DNA of 40,522 nt. It comes from Snodgrassella gandavensis. GTDB taxonomy: Bacteria; Pseudomonadota; Gammaproteobacteria; Burkholderiales; Neisseriaceae. Location of the stretch: NCBI RefSeq assembly GCF_914768025.1, contig NZ_CAJZCE010000019.1, positions 1-40,522 of the forward strand, written 5' to 3'. Shown one piece after another: positions 26,642 through 35,638 of the stretch. A model generated the notes under the pieces. The model saw only the letters and a program-made list of their open reading frames with translations, was not told where the DNA came from and did no database searches. The first letter of the stretch is position 1; each line of letters begins with the position of its first letter. The translations under genes were made by a program, and so were the position numbers.

Positions 26642-29600
26642 ATGAATAAAACTTACCAACCAACATGGCGAATCAGAACAAAAGCATATATTAGTGCATC
26701 CGCACCAAAGCCAGATTTCAGAAAAAAAACACTGGTTCAACTAATGGCAGTTATCGGCATTATCGCTTTCACTACCAGCGAAGCATATGCCAACTGCTCT
26801 GATTCATCTAACAAAAATTGTATTACCAAAGAAACAAACTCATCGCCATCCACATACAGCGGAAACACCACCAATTTTGATGGCTATATCGCAAACGACA
26901 ACACAGACCCAGTCAATATCTCCACCAGCGACAAACCATTAAATAATTCACTAACCATCATAAACAATGCTGGCGCCAGCGATTTGAATGTCACCGTAAA
27001 AAATACAAATATAAAAAATATATATTCCCTTAACAACTCAGGAAAAGCAGCAATATCAATAACCACAACCGCAGACATGACAACACCCAATGGTTTTGGC
27101 ATCTCCGTGAGCAACGCCGGCACAAACCTCACCCTCAACACCAAAAACATTAACAGCCAGACAAACGCAATCTATGCTGTAAACTATGGTACCGGTGCCA
27201 CCTCTATCACCACAGCAGACATCACCTCCAGCGGCAGCAATGGCATCTATGCACAAAATAACAATAACACCACAGACCTGACCGTCACAACCGGAACAAT
27301 CAATGCCAATCAAGATGGCCTTTACCTCAAAAACAGTGGTACCGGTGTCACCTCTATCACCATCAACGGAGATGTCACCTCCGCCAATAGTGATGCCATC
27401 TATGCAGAAAACGACCCCGCCGCAACAGATCTAACCATCAATACCAAAACCATTAACGGCAAAAATAATGGTATCTACGCCGCCAATTTCGGCACAGGTT
27501 CAACAACAGTGACAGCAGAAGGCAACATCACCGCCACCAATCAAAACGGCATATACGCATTCAATCATGGCCAGCATCTAACCATCAACACACACAATGT
27601 ACAGGGTTCCCAAAGCGGAATTTATGCAACTAATGAAGGTAGCGGTTCCACCTCAATAACAGCCAAAGGCAACATCACCGCAACCAACAGCGATGCCATT
27701 CATATTGAGAATAAAAGCAATACCAAAGACCTAATTATCAAAACAGATAACGTAAACGCCAAAATGAACGGCATATATACCACCAACAACGGTACAGGCA
27801 TTACCTCCATAACTGTCAGCAACGACATTATCGCCGCCAATGGCACCGGTATATTTGCACAAAACTTAAATACAGCAGGCAACCTAAACATCAACGCAAA
27901 GAATATCAACGCCAACCTAAACGGTATATACGTCATCAATAATGGAACCGGCTCAACCTCAATCGCCACTGCTGGCACCATACAAGGCCTGCACCAATAT
28001 GGCATCCACGCAGAAAATAACCAAACAGGCACAGATATCAGCATTAACCAGACCAGTGGTTCCATTACCGGCGCGTTAGACGGCATTGATGTACTCAACC
28101 GCACCCCACATGGAAACAACACCGTCACCGTAACAGGGAAAGTCACTGGCGGCACGGGCGCAGGTATTTATACCAGCGGCAGCCCCGGAACTACCACAAT
28201 AATCACCCTTAATAGCGGCGCCAATGTCGATGCCACCTCAGGTACAGCGATTCGCGACGCTGATGACAACTCCATTGTCACCATCAACAATGGAGCCAAA
28301 GTAAGCGGCTCAATTATTCTGGGTAATGGCAGCGATACCTTAAACATCAATAGCGGAGCAGATACATCAGCTATTAGCGTACTTGATGGTGGCGATGACA
28401 CCAGCGATAGTGATGGGATGATTGATACACTCAATATCAGCCAGTCACTGACTGGTTCATCTAGCAGCAATGGCACAACTGGAAATATAGGCATCCGCAA
28501 CTGGGAAAATATCAACCTCCTACAACAAAGTACACTCACCCTGACCGGTGACTTAAATACCAGCAACCTTAATATCGACCCTGCTGCAACATTAAATCTT
28601 ATCCCATCCCTACATCAGGCCGTAATAAATGGCAATATCACAAATTCCGGTAATCTAATCTTAAGTAATAATCAAGCAGGTGACCACTTAACCATCAATG
28701 GCAACTATATCGGCAACAATGGCACAATTACCCTAGATACCATATCACAGGATAATAACAGCGCAACCGATAAATTGTTTATTAATGGTAATGCCTCCGG
28801 TCGAACCATAGTACAAATGAATAACACAAACGGACTGGGTGCTGATACCGGCACCACCGATGGTATTGAAATTATCAATATCACAGGTAACAGCACCAAC
28901 AACGCCTTTAATCTGCAAAATGATCATATTGATGCCGGTGCTTACGAATATCATTTATACAAAGGCAATATTAATGGTCAGAACAGCAACTGGTATTTAC
29001 GCTCTCAACTAGCAAAACCTGACGATCCGAACAACCCGAACAACCCCAATAACCCGAACAACCCGAATAACCCGAACAACCCGAATAACCCGAATAACCC
29101 GAATAACCCGAACAACCCGAACAACCCGAACAACCCGAACAACCCGAACAACCCGAACAACCCGAACAACCCGAACAACCCGAACAACCCGAATAACCCG
29201 AACAACCCGAACAACCCGAACAACCCCAATAACCCCAATAACCCCAATAACCCCAATAACCCCAATAACCCCAATAACCCCAATAACCCCAATAACCCCA
29301 ATAACCCGAATAACCCGAATAACCCGAATAACCCAAACAACCCAAACAACCCGAACAACCCAAACAACCCGAACAACCCGAACAACCCCAATAACCCCAA
29401 TAACCCCAATAACCCCAATAACCCCAATAACCCCAATAACCCGACTCAACCAGAAAAAGGTAATAGCTCATCAAAACTAAAACCTACTTACCGAAAAGAA
29501 GTCCCTCTGTATGCTGCTGTTGCTGCCCAACTCCGGCAAACTGATATCATCATGCTGAGCAATATGCATCAAAGAATTGGCACCACACCAACACCAGATG

Positions 29601-30430
29601 AACGCATGAGCTGGGGACGCATCATTTCTGGTCGAACCGATATTCGGCAAGATGGTGTTTCTGATGTCCACTCCACCGGCAACTATGTCGGAGTGCAACT
29701 TGGTAGTGACATCTGGCACAATCAAGGCTGGCGGATTGGTGGTTATTTAGGTTATATCTATAGTGATATGAATGTTGATGGCTTTGCCAGCGGCATATAT
29801 GGCAAAGTAGGCAAAAACACATCAAAATCCTACTTCCTCGGAGCCTATAGTAATTATGTTTATGCTAACGGTGCCTATCTTGATATCGTCCTGCAAGGCG
29901 CACACCATCATGTCGACATCAAACCCAATGGTAATAACGATAGCACCCAGAAAGGCCATGGTTTCACCGCATCAATCGAAACAGGTAAACCATTTACCCT
30001 TAGCAACAGCAACTGGAAAATAGAACCACAAGTACAAATAATGCATCAGTGGCTAGATTTAAACGACACTAATATCAGCGGCCGCACCAGCGTCAGCCAC
30101 AATCATAATAATGCATGGCTGTTCAGATTAGGCGGACGCATGCAAGGCAGCTATCAACTTGGCAAAGGTACCCTGCACCCTTATACCCGTGTTAACGTAT
30201 TCTACTCACCTGATGGAGCAGATCGAACCACCTACAGCGCCAATATCGCAGCAACGACATTGCATTCCGGTGCTGCGCATACCAGCACAGAACTGGCCAT
30301 AGGTGCCACCTACGATATTAATGAGAGCATAAAAATATACAGCGAAATCGGCCATACCTGGTCCAACGGCGGTAATGCACGAATAAAAGCACCGCTAAGC
30401 GGTTCTCTAGGATTGAAAGTTAACTGGTAA
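26642..30430 (+). CDS. Large autotransporter adhesin with PNN-repeat stalk (type Va)
   Basis: This 1262-residue autotransporter has a long signal region of about 50 residues. It opens MNKTYQPTWRIRTK, reminiscent of a degenerate ESPR, followed by the hydrophobic core LMAVIGIIAFTTSEAYA. The passenger (about residues 51-780) is Asn/Thr/Gly/Ile-rich and built from alternating rungs such as NGIYAxNxGTGxTSI and (D/N)GIYAxN...TDLTI, expected to form a right-handed beta-helix. A segment with DAGAYEYHLYKG...NSNWYLRS resembles the usual pre-barrel junction. Residues 796-933 are 46 tandem Pro-Asn-Asn units. The C-terminal 280 residues form the outer-membrane beta-barrel (WGRIISGRTDIRQDG... ending GSLGLKVNW). 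It is predicted to be displayed on the surface as an adhesin; the ligand is unknown. Confidence 0.92.
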   Translation: MNKTYQPTWRIRTKAYISASAPKPDFRKKTLVQLMAVIGIIAFTTSEAYANCSDSSNKNCITKETNSSPSTYSGNTTNFDGYIANDNTDPVNISTSDKPLNNSLTIINNAGASDLNVTVKNTNIKNIYSLNNSGKAAISITTTADMTTPNGFGISVSNAGTNLTLNTKNINSQTNAIYAVNYGTGATSITTADITSSGSNGIYAQNNNNTTDLTVTTGTINANQDGLYLKNSGTGVTSITINGDVTSANSDAIYAENDPAATDLTINTKTINGKNNGIYAANFGTGSTTVTAEGNITATNQNGIYAFNHGQHLTINTHNVQGSQSGIYATNEGSGSTSITAKGNITATNSDAIHIENKSNTKDLIIKTDNVNAKMNGIYTTNNGTGITSITVSNDIIAANGTGIFAQNLNTAGNLNINAKNINANLNGIYVINNGTGSTSIATAGTIQGLHQYGIHAENNQTGTDISINQTSGSITGALDGIDVLNRTPHGNNTVTVTGKVTGGTGAGIYTSGSPGTTTIITLNSGANVDATSGTAIRDADDNSIVTINNGAKVSGSIILGNGSDTLNINSGADTSAISVLDGGDDTSDSDGMIDTLNISQSLTGSSSSNGTTGNIGIRNWENINLLQQSTLTLTGDLNTSNLNIDPAATLNLIPSLHQAVINGNITNSGNLILSNNQAGDHLTINGNYIGNNGTITLDTISQDNNSATDKLFINGNASGRTIVQMNNTNGLGADTGTTDGIEIINITGNSTNNAFNLQNDHIDAGAYEYHLYKGNINGQNSNWYLRSQLAKPDDPNNPNNPNNPNNPNNPNNPNNPNNPNNPNNPNNPNNPNNPNNPNNPNNPNNPNNPNNPNNPNNPNNPNNPNNPNNPNNPNNPNNPNNPNNPNNPNNPNNPNNPNNPNNPNNPNNPNNPNNPNNPNNPNNPNNPNNPNNPTQPEKGNSSSKLKPTYRKEVPLYAAVAAQLRQTDIIMLSNMHQRIGTTPTPDERMSWGRIISGRTDIRQDGVSDVHSTGNYVGVQLGSDIWHNQGWRIGGYLGYIYSDMNVDGFASGIYGKVGKNTSKSYFLGAYSNYVYANGAYLDIVLQGAHHHVDIKPNGNNDSTQKGHGFTASIETGKPFTLSNSNWKIEPQVQIMHQWLDLNDTNISGRTSVSHNHNNAWLFRLGGRMQGSYQLGKGTLHPYTRVNVFYSPDGADRTTYSANIAATTLHSGAAHTSTELAIGATYDINESIKIYSEIGHTWSNGGNARIKAPLSGSLGLKVNW
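29027..29440 (+). repeat. 46 x 9-bp tandem repeat encoding (Pro-Asn-Asn)46
   Basis: The 414-bp array is read in frame as 46 uninterrupted PNN units between the beta-helix passenger and the barrel. Four synonymous unit types occur: CCGAACAAC, CCGAATAAC, CCCAATAAC and CCAAACAAC. Identical units are clustered: units 10-18 are all CCGAACAAC, units 23-31 and 41-46 are all CCCAATAAC. This is a sign of local expansion by slippage or unequal recombination. Because the unit is 9 bp, copy-number change alters protein length without breaking the frame. Confidence 0.97.
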
Positions 30431-30456
30431 CCAAACAAATAACCAGATGCATCATC

Positions 30457-30493
30457 GTCAAGGTCAAATCCCTCACAAGGATTTGACCTTGAC
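30457..30493 (+). terminator. Perfect 15-bp hairpin after autotransporter 1
   Basis: GTCAAGGTCAAATCC (30457-30471) pairs perfectly with its reverse complement (30479-30493) around a 7-nt loop, 27 nt beyond the autotransporter stop codon. No T-run follows, so it may be a Rho-dependent or RNA-stabilising 3' hairpin instead of a textbook intrinsic terminator. Confidence 0.6.
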
Positions 30494-30712
30494 CTGCTCA
30501 CCCGGACAACAAAAATATCAAACATATTGAATTATTTAACAACAATTACCCTGTTAAAAAGCATATTAACCCGCTATCCGAGAATAATTGAACTAGCTTA
30601 AATACCCCAAAACAAATTTTAAATCACAAACAGAAAATACCGAACACAACCCATCATTACAGCTTGCCATCTTCTGCGTAAAAACACATTGAAACAAACA
30701 GAGGAAATAACC

Positions 30713-31408
30713 ATGTATCAGCCCCATGAATACCCAACACGCACCGCAATGAACACAGCTCTTGCTACTGCCATCAGCAATAACCTACAACAAGCAGTTG
30801 CCCAGCGCTCTCAAGCATCACTGGCACTTTCCGGCGGACCTGCCGTTATAGAGCTGCTCCAGATACTAAGCCGCACCCCCCTACCTTGGGAAAAAATCCA
30901 TATCACCTTAGTAGATGAGCGTTGGGTAGACAAAGTGCATGAAGACAGCAACGAGCGTTTAATGCGTACCCATTTATTACAGAATCAGGCCAAAAATGCA
31001 CATTTCATCAGCCTGAAAACCATAGCCGACGCTCCCGGTGACAGCATTGATGAAATCCACACCCGATTACAGCAAGCCCTGCCCTTACCAATAGACGTAC
31101 TGGTATTAGGAATGGGTGAAGATGGCCACACAGCATCACTATTCCCCCATGCAGAAAACCTCAGCAAAGGACTGGATATGCATTCCAACAGAATGGTTAT
31201 TGATATGCAGCCTCTCACTGCCCCACATAAACGTATTTCATTAACCCTGCCGGTTATTCTCAATAGTCGTCATCTATATCTCCAGCTAGTAGGAAAAAAA
31301 CAGCAACAGGTATTTCAGCAGGCATTAGCTGGCAACGATACAGACCAAATGCCCATCCGAGCTGTATTACAGCAGCAACCAAAAATACAGATTTATCTGG
31401 CACAATAA
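30713..31408 (+). CDS. pgl: 6-phosphogluconolactonase
   Basis: Pgl hydrolyses 6-phosphogluconolactone to 6-phosphogluconate, the second step of the oxidative pentose phosphate pathway. The 231-residue protein has the family motifs LALSGGPAVIELLQIL, ITLVDERWVDKVHEDSNERL and LVLGMGEDGHTASLFPHA. The ATG at 30713 follows a good GAGGAA ribosome-binding site; an earlier TTG at 30689 would add eight residues. It is not linked here to zwf or gnd and lies between two convergent-facing surface-protein regions, sharing a hairpin terminator with the second autotransporter. Confidence 0.95.
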   Translation: MYQPHEYPTRTAMNTALATAISNNLQQAVAQRSQASLALSGGPAVIELLQILSRTPLPWEKIHITLVDERWVDKVHEDSNERLMRTHLLQNQAKNAHFISLKTIADAPGDSIDEIHTRLQQALPLPIDVLVLGMGEDGHTASLFPHAENLSKGLDMHSNRMVIDMQPLTAPHKRISLTLPVILNSRHLYLQLVGKKQQQVFQQALAGNDTDQMPIRAVLQQQPKIQIYLAQ

Positions 31409-31411
31409 AAA

Positions 31412-31432
31412 TGCGCCAGCAAAGCTGGCGCA
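31412..31432. terminator. Hairpin terminator between pgl and autotransporter 2
   Basis: TGCGCCAGC (31412-31420) and GCTGGCGCA (31424-31432) form a perfect 9-bp GC-rich stem with an AAA loop between convergent genes. On the minus strand it is followed by TTTTTATT, so it terminates the autotransporter gene well; the plus-strand tail is weaker. Confidence 0.8.
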
Positions 31433-31454
31433 ATACCTAAAATCAAATCCCCTC

Positions 31455-33944
31455 TTACCACGAATAACGGTAATTCAGATTAACCCCGAATTTCTGTTCG
31501 GTTTTCTGACCATTGGCATAATTAAGCTTAAAGTCAGCATGATTATTGTGATCAAAATCCACCCCCAGACCAGCTTCATACAAACCACTGTTACCAGCAC
31601 CGGCAATACGCAGATTTTCATCATCAACAACAGCATGACCCAGCCCACTTTTATCATGCAGCCAATATGCACCGACATAAGGATTCAAACTTACCTTATT
31701 CAAAGCAAATGAAGTTTTAACTGCGGCTCCCAGCTTACTGCGATAAAAAGTAGTACTGTTGGTATACTCATCACCAGATAACCGGCCTACCGTCATCCCG
31801 AGCTTCGGCGTAACCACCCACTTATCAGCCAGATTGAAATCCTTGCCCAACTGAGCATTCAGACTATTCGCATGCCATGTAGAATTATCCATCTTACTGG
31901 CAGACGTTTTCAGATGGCTGTATCGGTAAGCCGCATCTGCGAACCAACCACCGGCATTTTGCCAACCAACATAAATACCAGTAGTTATCGCCTTCAGATT
32001 ACCATCTTTATAATTGCCATTAAAGTCCACACTTGAATGCCCTTGTCCCACAAAAGCACCCAGATACGTCTGATTATTCTCACCATCACCCAATGGCAGA
32101 ACATGATCATAACCTAATTGCAGACTATAAGACTTCTGCTTGAAGCCTGCCGTAGCCAAACCATCGCTGGTGCCCGTACTATCAAAATGATCATGAGCAT
32201 AATTACTGTCCAGCCACAGATTATTATTACCCCGAGACTGCGATTTCAGACTAGCCAGACGCGCATTCAGCGGTTCCTGTAGCTGATACACAAACTGATT
32301 GGCGGCCTGACGCATACTGATCAGCGAATTGGCAAAATCACTGATTTCATAATCAGCACCATGATGACTGCCACCAGAAGACGCTGCGCCCTTATCATTG
32401 CTTAAAACCCATTTATTATCATCTTCCTGATGGAAGAAATAACGGTATTTACCCGCATCTACATAATCCTGCACCATAGTGAACGAACCATCACCACCAC
32501 CCTTGGACTCAACCAGCGTTACCTGACCATTCGGTGTTTTTGGTCGTTTACGGCTATCAGATACACTGATCTTATGCTCACCATGTACCTTACCTTCAAT
32601 CACAATCTTATCCGCCTGCCGATCAGCCAGACTGGTATTCAGATTAAACAAACCATTACTACCGCTCAGATCACCATGAATCGTCAGCGTCTTGAATTGA
32701 CCACCTTTACTAAAAGAAATACTAGAATCGTGAATATTCAGCTCATCCAGCTCACTATTACCATTAATCAGCCAGGAAGAACCATTCTTCAGATTAAACG
32801 TTACTTTTGGTGCCAGCTTTGGATTCTGATCAATATAAATGCGCCCAGCCAATTGCGAGTTATCTGCAGTTAAAGTAAGTGGTTGTTGCGCCGCAACTGT
32901 TTCATCACCTATTGCATCATCATCCTCAGCACCTTCTATATAAGTGCGATGGTCATTAATACCCAATAAAGCATCCTGCCCAATCAAACTGCTATTTTTA
33001 ATATTAAAGACGTGTGGAGCAGCTACTTCCTGATTAGTAGCTAACATGATACCAATACCGGAATTTATGGTACTGCCATCAATATTAACTGCACTCCCAT
33101 TATTCAGAAAAAAACCAGCGCTGAATGGGTTGGTAAAATTTATTTCCGTATTGGTAACATTGGCAATACTGTGATTTTTCAGATTGTGATTTGCTACATC
33201 AATACCAACATTCCCATACCCATTTCCTTGTATTTTCATGTTATTTATATTAACTATAGCATCTTGATCTTCCTCCACACTTTCGACGCGGATCGCAGAT
33301 GAATAATCAGCATTCTTACTTAAATTTATAACAGAATCATGAATATCGGCCACACCAAGTGAAATGTAATATGCAAGTGAATTAGGTGCAGTAATAGAAA
33401 AATCAGCCTGAGAATTCAGATTGCCGCCACTAAGCTCTACTCCGGTAATACCCCAATCAAATTCTTTCGGCTGGCCTTGCAAGCTAAAATGAACATTTTT
33501 AGGTAGCACAAACTGTGCATCTGCTCTCTCTGTGTGAAAACTCACGCCGGTATGTGCTACATCCTGCCTGAATGGCCCATACGCAGCATTATTTAGATAC
33601 GATGTATCTACCGTGATTTCAGTATTCGGAGAAAACTCCACCCGTGGCGGTTCAGTAGAACCGGGCAAATCATAAATATTAAATATTGTAAAACCGCGAA
33701 TATAAGTATTTTCCGGGATATCGTCGTCCTCGAATAAACTCTTGAATTCCTCTACAGTGGGTATTCCATTTCGATATTTCCCAGATGCAACAATGACCTT
33801 ATTACCATTATTCACATCTGGATTAACTTCACACGAATCCAAAGCAGGGCAAATAGTATCAGCCATACTATAAGCCGACAAACATCCTAGCACCACCAGC
33901 ATTAAAGCTTTAAGTTTCAATGGAGGATAAACTGATTTCATCAC
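31455..33944 (-). CDS. Autotransporter adhesin 2 (pertactin-like, type Va)
   Basis: This 829-residue autotransporter has a conventional signal peptide (KLKALMLVVLGCLSAYSMA, cleavage near residue 28). The passenger (about residues 30-540) is Asn/Ser/Asp-rich with short repetitive strands typical of a beta-helix. It ends in a pertactin-type junction (VDAGKYRYFFHQEDDNKWVLSN, then a Ser/Gly/His linker). The last 280 residues form the barrel, beginning near FANSLISMRQAANQFVYQLQEPLNARL and ending FGVNLNYRYSW with the usual terminal aromatic. No protease triad was recognised, so an adhesin or aggregation role is inferred. It lacks the Pro-rich tandem repeat of autotransporter 1 and has a different barrel sequence, so the two are not recent duplicates. 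Confidence 0.92.
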   Translation of the reverse strand: MMKSVYPPLKLKALMLVVLGCLSAYSMADTICPALDSCEVNPDVNNGNKVIVASGKYRNGIPTVEEFKSLFEDDDIPENTYIRGFTIFNIYDLPGSTEPPRVEFSPNTEITVDTSYLNNAAYGPFRQDVAHTGVSFHTERADAQFVLPKNVHFSLQGQPKEFDWGITGVELSGGNLNSQADFSITAPNSLAYYISLGVADIHDSVINLSKNADYSSAIRVESVEEDQDAIVNINNMKIQGNGYGNVGIDVANHNLKNHSIANVTNTEINFTNPFSAGFFLNNGSAVNIDGSTINSGIGIMLATNQEVAAPHVFNIKNSSLIGQDALLGINDHRTYIEGAEDDDAIGDETVAAQQPLTLTADNSQLAGRIYIDQNPKLAPKVTFNLKNGSSWLINGNSELDELNIHDSSISFSKGGQFKTLTIHGDLSGSNGLFNLNTSLADRQADKIVIEGKVHGEHKISVSDSRKRPKTPNGQVTLVESKGGGDGSFTMVQDYVDAGKYRYFFHQEDDNKWVLSNDKGAASSGGSHHGADYEISDFANSLISMRQAANQFVYQLQEPLNARLASLKSQSRGNNNLWLDSNYAHDHFDSTGTSDGLATAGFKQKSYSLQLGYDHVLPLGDGENNQTYLGAFVGQGHSSVDFNGNYKDGNLKAITTGIYVGWQNAGGWFADAAYRYSHLKTSASKMDNSTWHANSLNAQLGKDFNLADKWVVTPKLGMTVGRLSGDEYTNSTTFYRSKLGAAVKTSFALNKVSLNPYVGAYWLHDKSGLGHAVVDDENLRIAGAGNSGLYEAGLGVDFDHNNHADFKLNYANGQKTEQKFGVNLNYRYSW

Positions 33945-33977
33945 TAATTAACCTTAATATACATACACTACATCATA

Positions 33978-34004
33978 TTAACATAATTAGTTAATTTATG
34001 TTAA
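33978..34004. promoter_or_regulatory. Inverted repeat upstream of autotransporter 2
   Basis: TTAACATAA (33978-33986) and its reverse complement TTATGTTAA (33996-34004) flank a 9-bp spacer, 34-60 bp upstream of the autotransporter start. The arrangement would suit a dimeric regulator, but the sequence is so AT-rich that chance is possible. Confidence 0.35.
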
Positions 34005-34085
34005 TGAAAATATTTCTATACAGCTTGGTAATTACATATGCTTTTGTCATTTAAGTTACGAATAATAATGTAAATATCTCATTGC

Positions 34086-34110
34086 AACTCCCCCTAAAAT
34101 AGTACAGCCC
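34086..34110 (+). repeat. Left terminal inverted repeat of the IS3-family element
   Basis: The sequence CTCCCCCTAAAAT followed by AGTACAGCCC lies just before the transposase remnant. Its inverted counterpart occurs at 36452-36477 with only minor differences, so it is probably an IS end. Confidence 0.7.
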
Positions 34111-34159
34111 TAAAGTAGAAAATTCTTTCTATAAATCCACAAGAGGATTTAAACATCAA

Positions 34160-35072
34160 AAAAATGGCCGAACATCAAACCGTATCTATTCAAAAGAAGC
34201 TGAAGCCGGCCCTGTCAAAGAACTTTGCCATAGATATGGCATGAGTAATTCAACTTTTTATAAATAGCTGGAAAAATACAGTGATATAGAAACATCAGAT
34301 ATCAAACGTTTTAAAGAACTGGAAGCTGAAAACCGCAAGCTTAAGCAGATATTTGCTGAGCTAAGTTTAAAATCTCAGCTTCAGGAAGAAATCATCAAAA
34401 AGCGCTAGTGCCCACTAAGACACATAAAGCTAGGGTTATGCAACTACAGGCAAACACCCTGTCACTATTGTAATGAGCGGCTCTGTTGCTGGTTTAAGCC
34501 GAAATACTTACTATTATCAACCTAAGTTACAGAATGATTCCATAGCTATTTCGGTGCCAAGTGCGATCACCGACAAGCATTTAAGCTGGGGCTTTCCCAA
34601 GTGTTTTAAGCACATCAGCAAGCTCGGCTATAAATCAAATCATAAACGTGTTTATCGGATGAATTGTCAATTAAAGCTTAATCTCAGGATAAAGCGTAAA
34701 AAACATCCACCACAAAGCACAGAAAACTATCAGTATCCAATAAACAAGGTGAATGCTGGTCAATAGACTTTATGAATGACAGCAGCCGCAATCAACGGCG
34801 TTTTAGAATTTTCAATGTAATAATAATGGCATAACCATAGATTATATTCAACCAGACAACCCATACCAGAATGGATATATTGAACGATTTAACCGTTAGT
34901 ACCGTACGGAGGTACTGGATTTATATCTTTTTATAATCTGGAACAAGCAAGGAAAGTAACCAAAGAATGGCTAACAATTTATAACACCGAAAGACCCCAT
35001 AAAGCACTAAATAACATAATGCTGATTGAATATAAAACCCTAAAACAAAATGTATATAAGCTATGTACATAG
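34160..35072 (+). pseudogene. IS3-family transposase remnant (orfA + orfB)
   Basis: orfA is readable as KEAEAGPVKELCHRYGMSNSTFYK, then TAG at 34265-34267 where Trp is expected, then LEKY...SDIKRFKELEAENRKLKQIFAELSLK, ending at the TAG 34406-34408. orfB begins with GLSRNTYYYQPKLQNDS and LGYKSNHKRVYRMNCQLKLNLRIKRK, shifts frame near 34755, continues as CWSIDFMND (first catalytic Asp), then loses about 80 codons including the second Asp. It resumes as IQPDNPYQNGYIERFNR (catalytic Glu), an in-frame TAG, YRTEVLDLYLFYNLEQARK and YNTERPHKALN, ending at 35072. At least two nonsense mutations, one frameshift and one deletion make it a pseudogene. Confidence 0.88.
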
Positions 35073-35194
35073 AAGACGGTATCTGACTATTCATATTATT
35101 ATGTATTTCCCATACATTTATATTGATTAATTATCAATATAGAGTTAACATTATTCTAAATTATCATTTATTAACATACATAGGTATTCATAGT

Positions 35195-35602
35195 ATGAGA
35201 AAAATATTTAATTTACTGACAGGCTTATGCATTACCCTAGCACTTGCTGCTTGCGGTGGTGCTTCTACACCGGAAGCAGCCGCCAAAAAATATACTGAAG
35301 CGGTATATGCTGGCGACAGTGAAACAGCTATTTCTATGATTTATCTTAGTGAGAACGATAAAAAAGAAGCTGGATTGCCGGAGATGCTATCCGGTAAAAT
35401 TAAAGCTGAAATTGCCCATAGAAAAGAATTTGCCAATAAGAATGGCGGTGTAAAAGAAATATCTGTGGGAGAACCGCAATACGATAATGATAAAAAATTT
35501 GCTGATGTTCCGGTAACTGTCACTTTCAAAAAGTCAGAAAAACCCGAAGAAGAACATATACGTTTAATTAAAACAGATGATGGCTGGAAACTGAAAATTT
35601 AA
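35195..35602 (+). CDS. Small DUF4878-type lipoprotein
   Basis: This 135-residue lipoprotein has a signal peptide ending in LALAAC, with the lipidated Cys at residue 20. The mature part (TPEAAAKKYTEAVYAGDSETAISMIYL ... VPVTVTFKKSEKPEEEHIRLIKTDDGWKLKI) follows the pattern of DUF4878, an NTF2-like fold in which the final DGWKLKI strand is diagnostic. I chose the ATG at 35195 because it puts the signal peptide at the N-terminus; an upstream ATG at 35123 would precede it with 24 hydrophobic or basic residues. It is located between the IS remnant and a YiiX-like gene, with its own terminator. Function unknown; probably periplasmic-facing envelope protein. Confidence 0.8.
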   Translation: MRKIFNLLTGLCITLALAACGGASTPEAAAKKYTEAVYAGDSETAISMIYLSENDKKEAGLPEMLSGKIKAEIAHRKEFANKNGGVKEISVGEPQYDNDKKFADVPVTVTFKKSEKPEEEHIRLIKTDDGWKLKI

Positions 35603-35611
35603 ATAATGAAC

Positions 35612-35633
35612 ACCTGCTCTAAGCAGGTTTTTT
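35612..35633 (+). terminator. Intrinsic terminator after the lipoprotein gene
   Basis: ACCTGCT (35612-35618) and AGCAGGT (35622-35628) form a 7-bp stem with a CTA loop, directly followed by a run of six T (35628-35633). It ends six bases before the next start codon, so read-through would be needed for cotranscription. Confidence 0.85.
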
Positions 35634-35638
35634 AATAT

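Larger units (their letters stand above)
34086..35072 (+). mobile_element. Decayed IS3-family insertion sequence (IS51/IS407-like group)
   Basis: The stretch holds recognisable remains of both IS3-family reading frames, orfA and orfB, in the right order and orientation, with a terminal inverted repeat at the left. A cognate right end is not found directly after orfB; the only matching end is 1.4 kb further right at 36452-36477. With stops, a frameshift and an internal deletion the element cannot make active transposase. Group assignment rests on orfA (SDIKRFKELEAENRKLKQ) and is from memory. Confidence 0.8.

Noticed and set aside
29027-29440. CRISPR array
   Set aside because: The repeat is a 9-bp coding tandem without spacers, in frame within an autotransporter gene.
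29005-29474. Long minus-strand frames across the PNN array (GLLGLLGLF, GVIGVIGV, YWGYWG types)
   Set aside because: They are antisense readings of a 9-bp repeat, which is open in several frames simply because the unit lacks stops.
32430-32873. 147-codon plus-strand frame inside autotransporter 2
   Set aside because: Antisense shadow of a clearly real passenger domain; composition (Thr/Ile/Arg-rich) has no domain signature.
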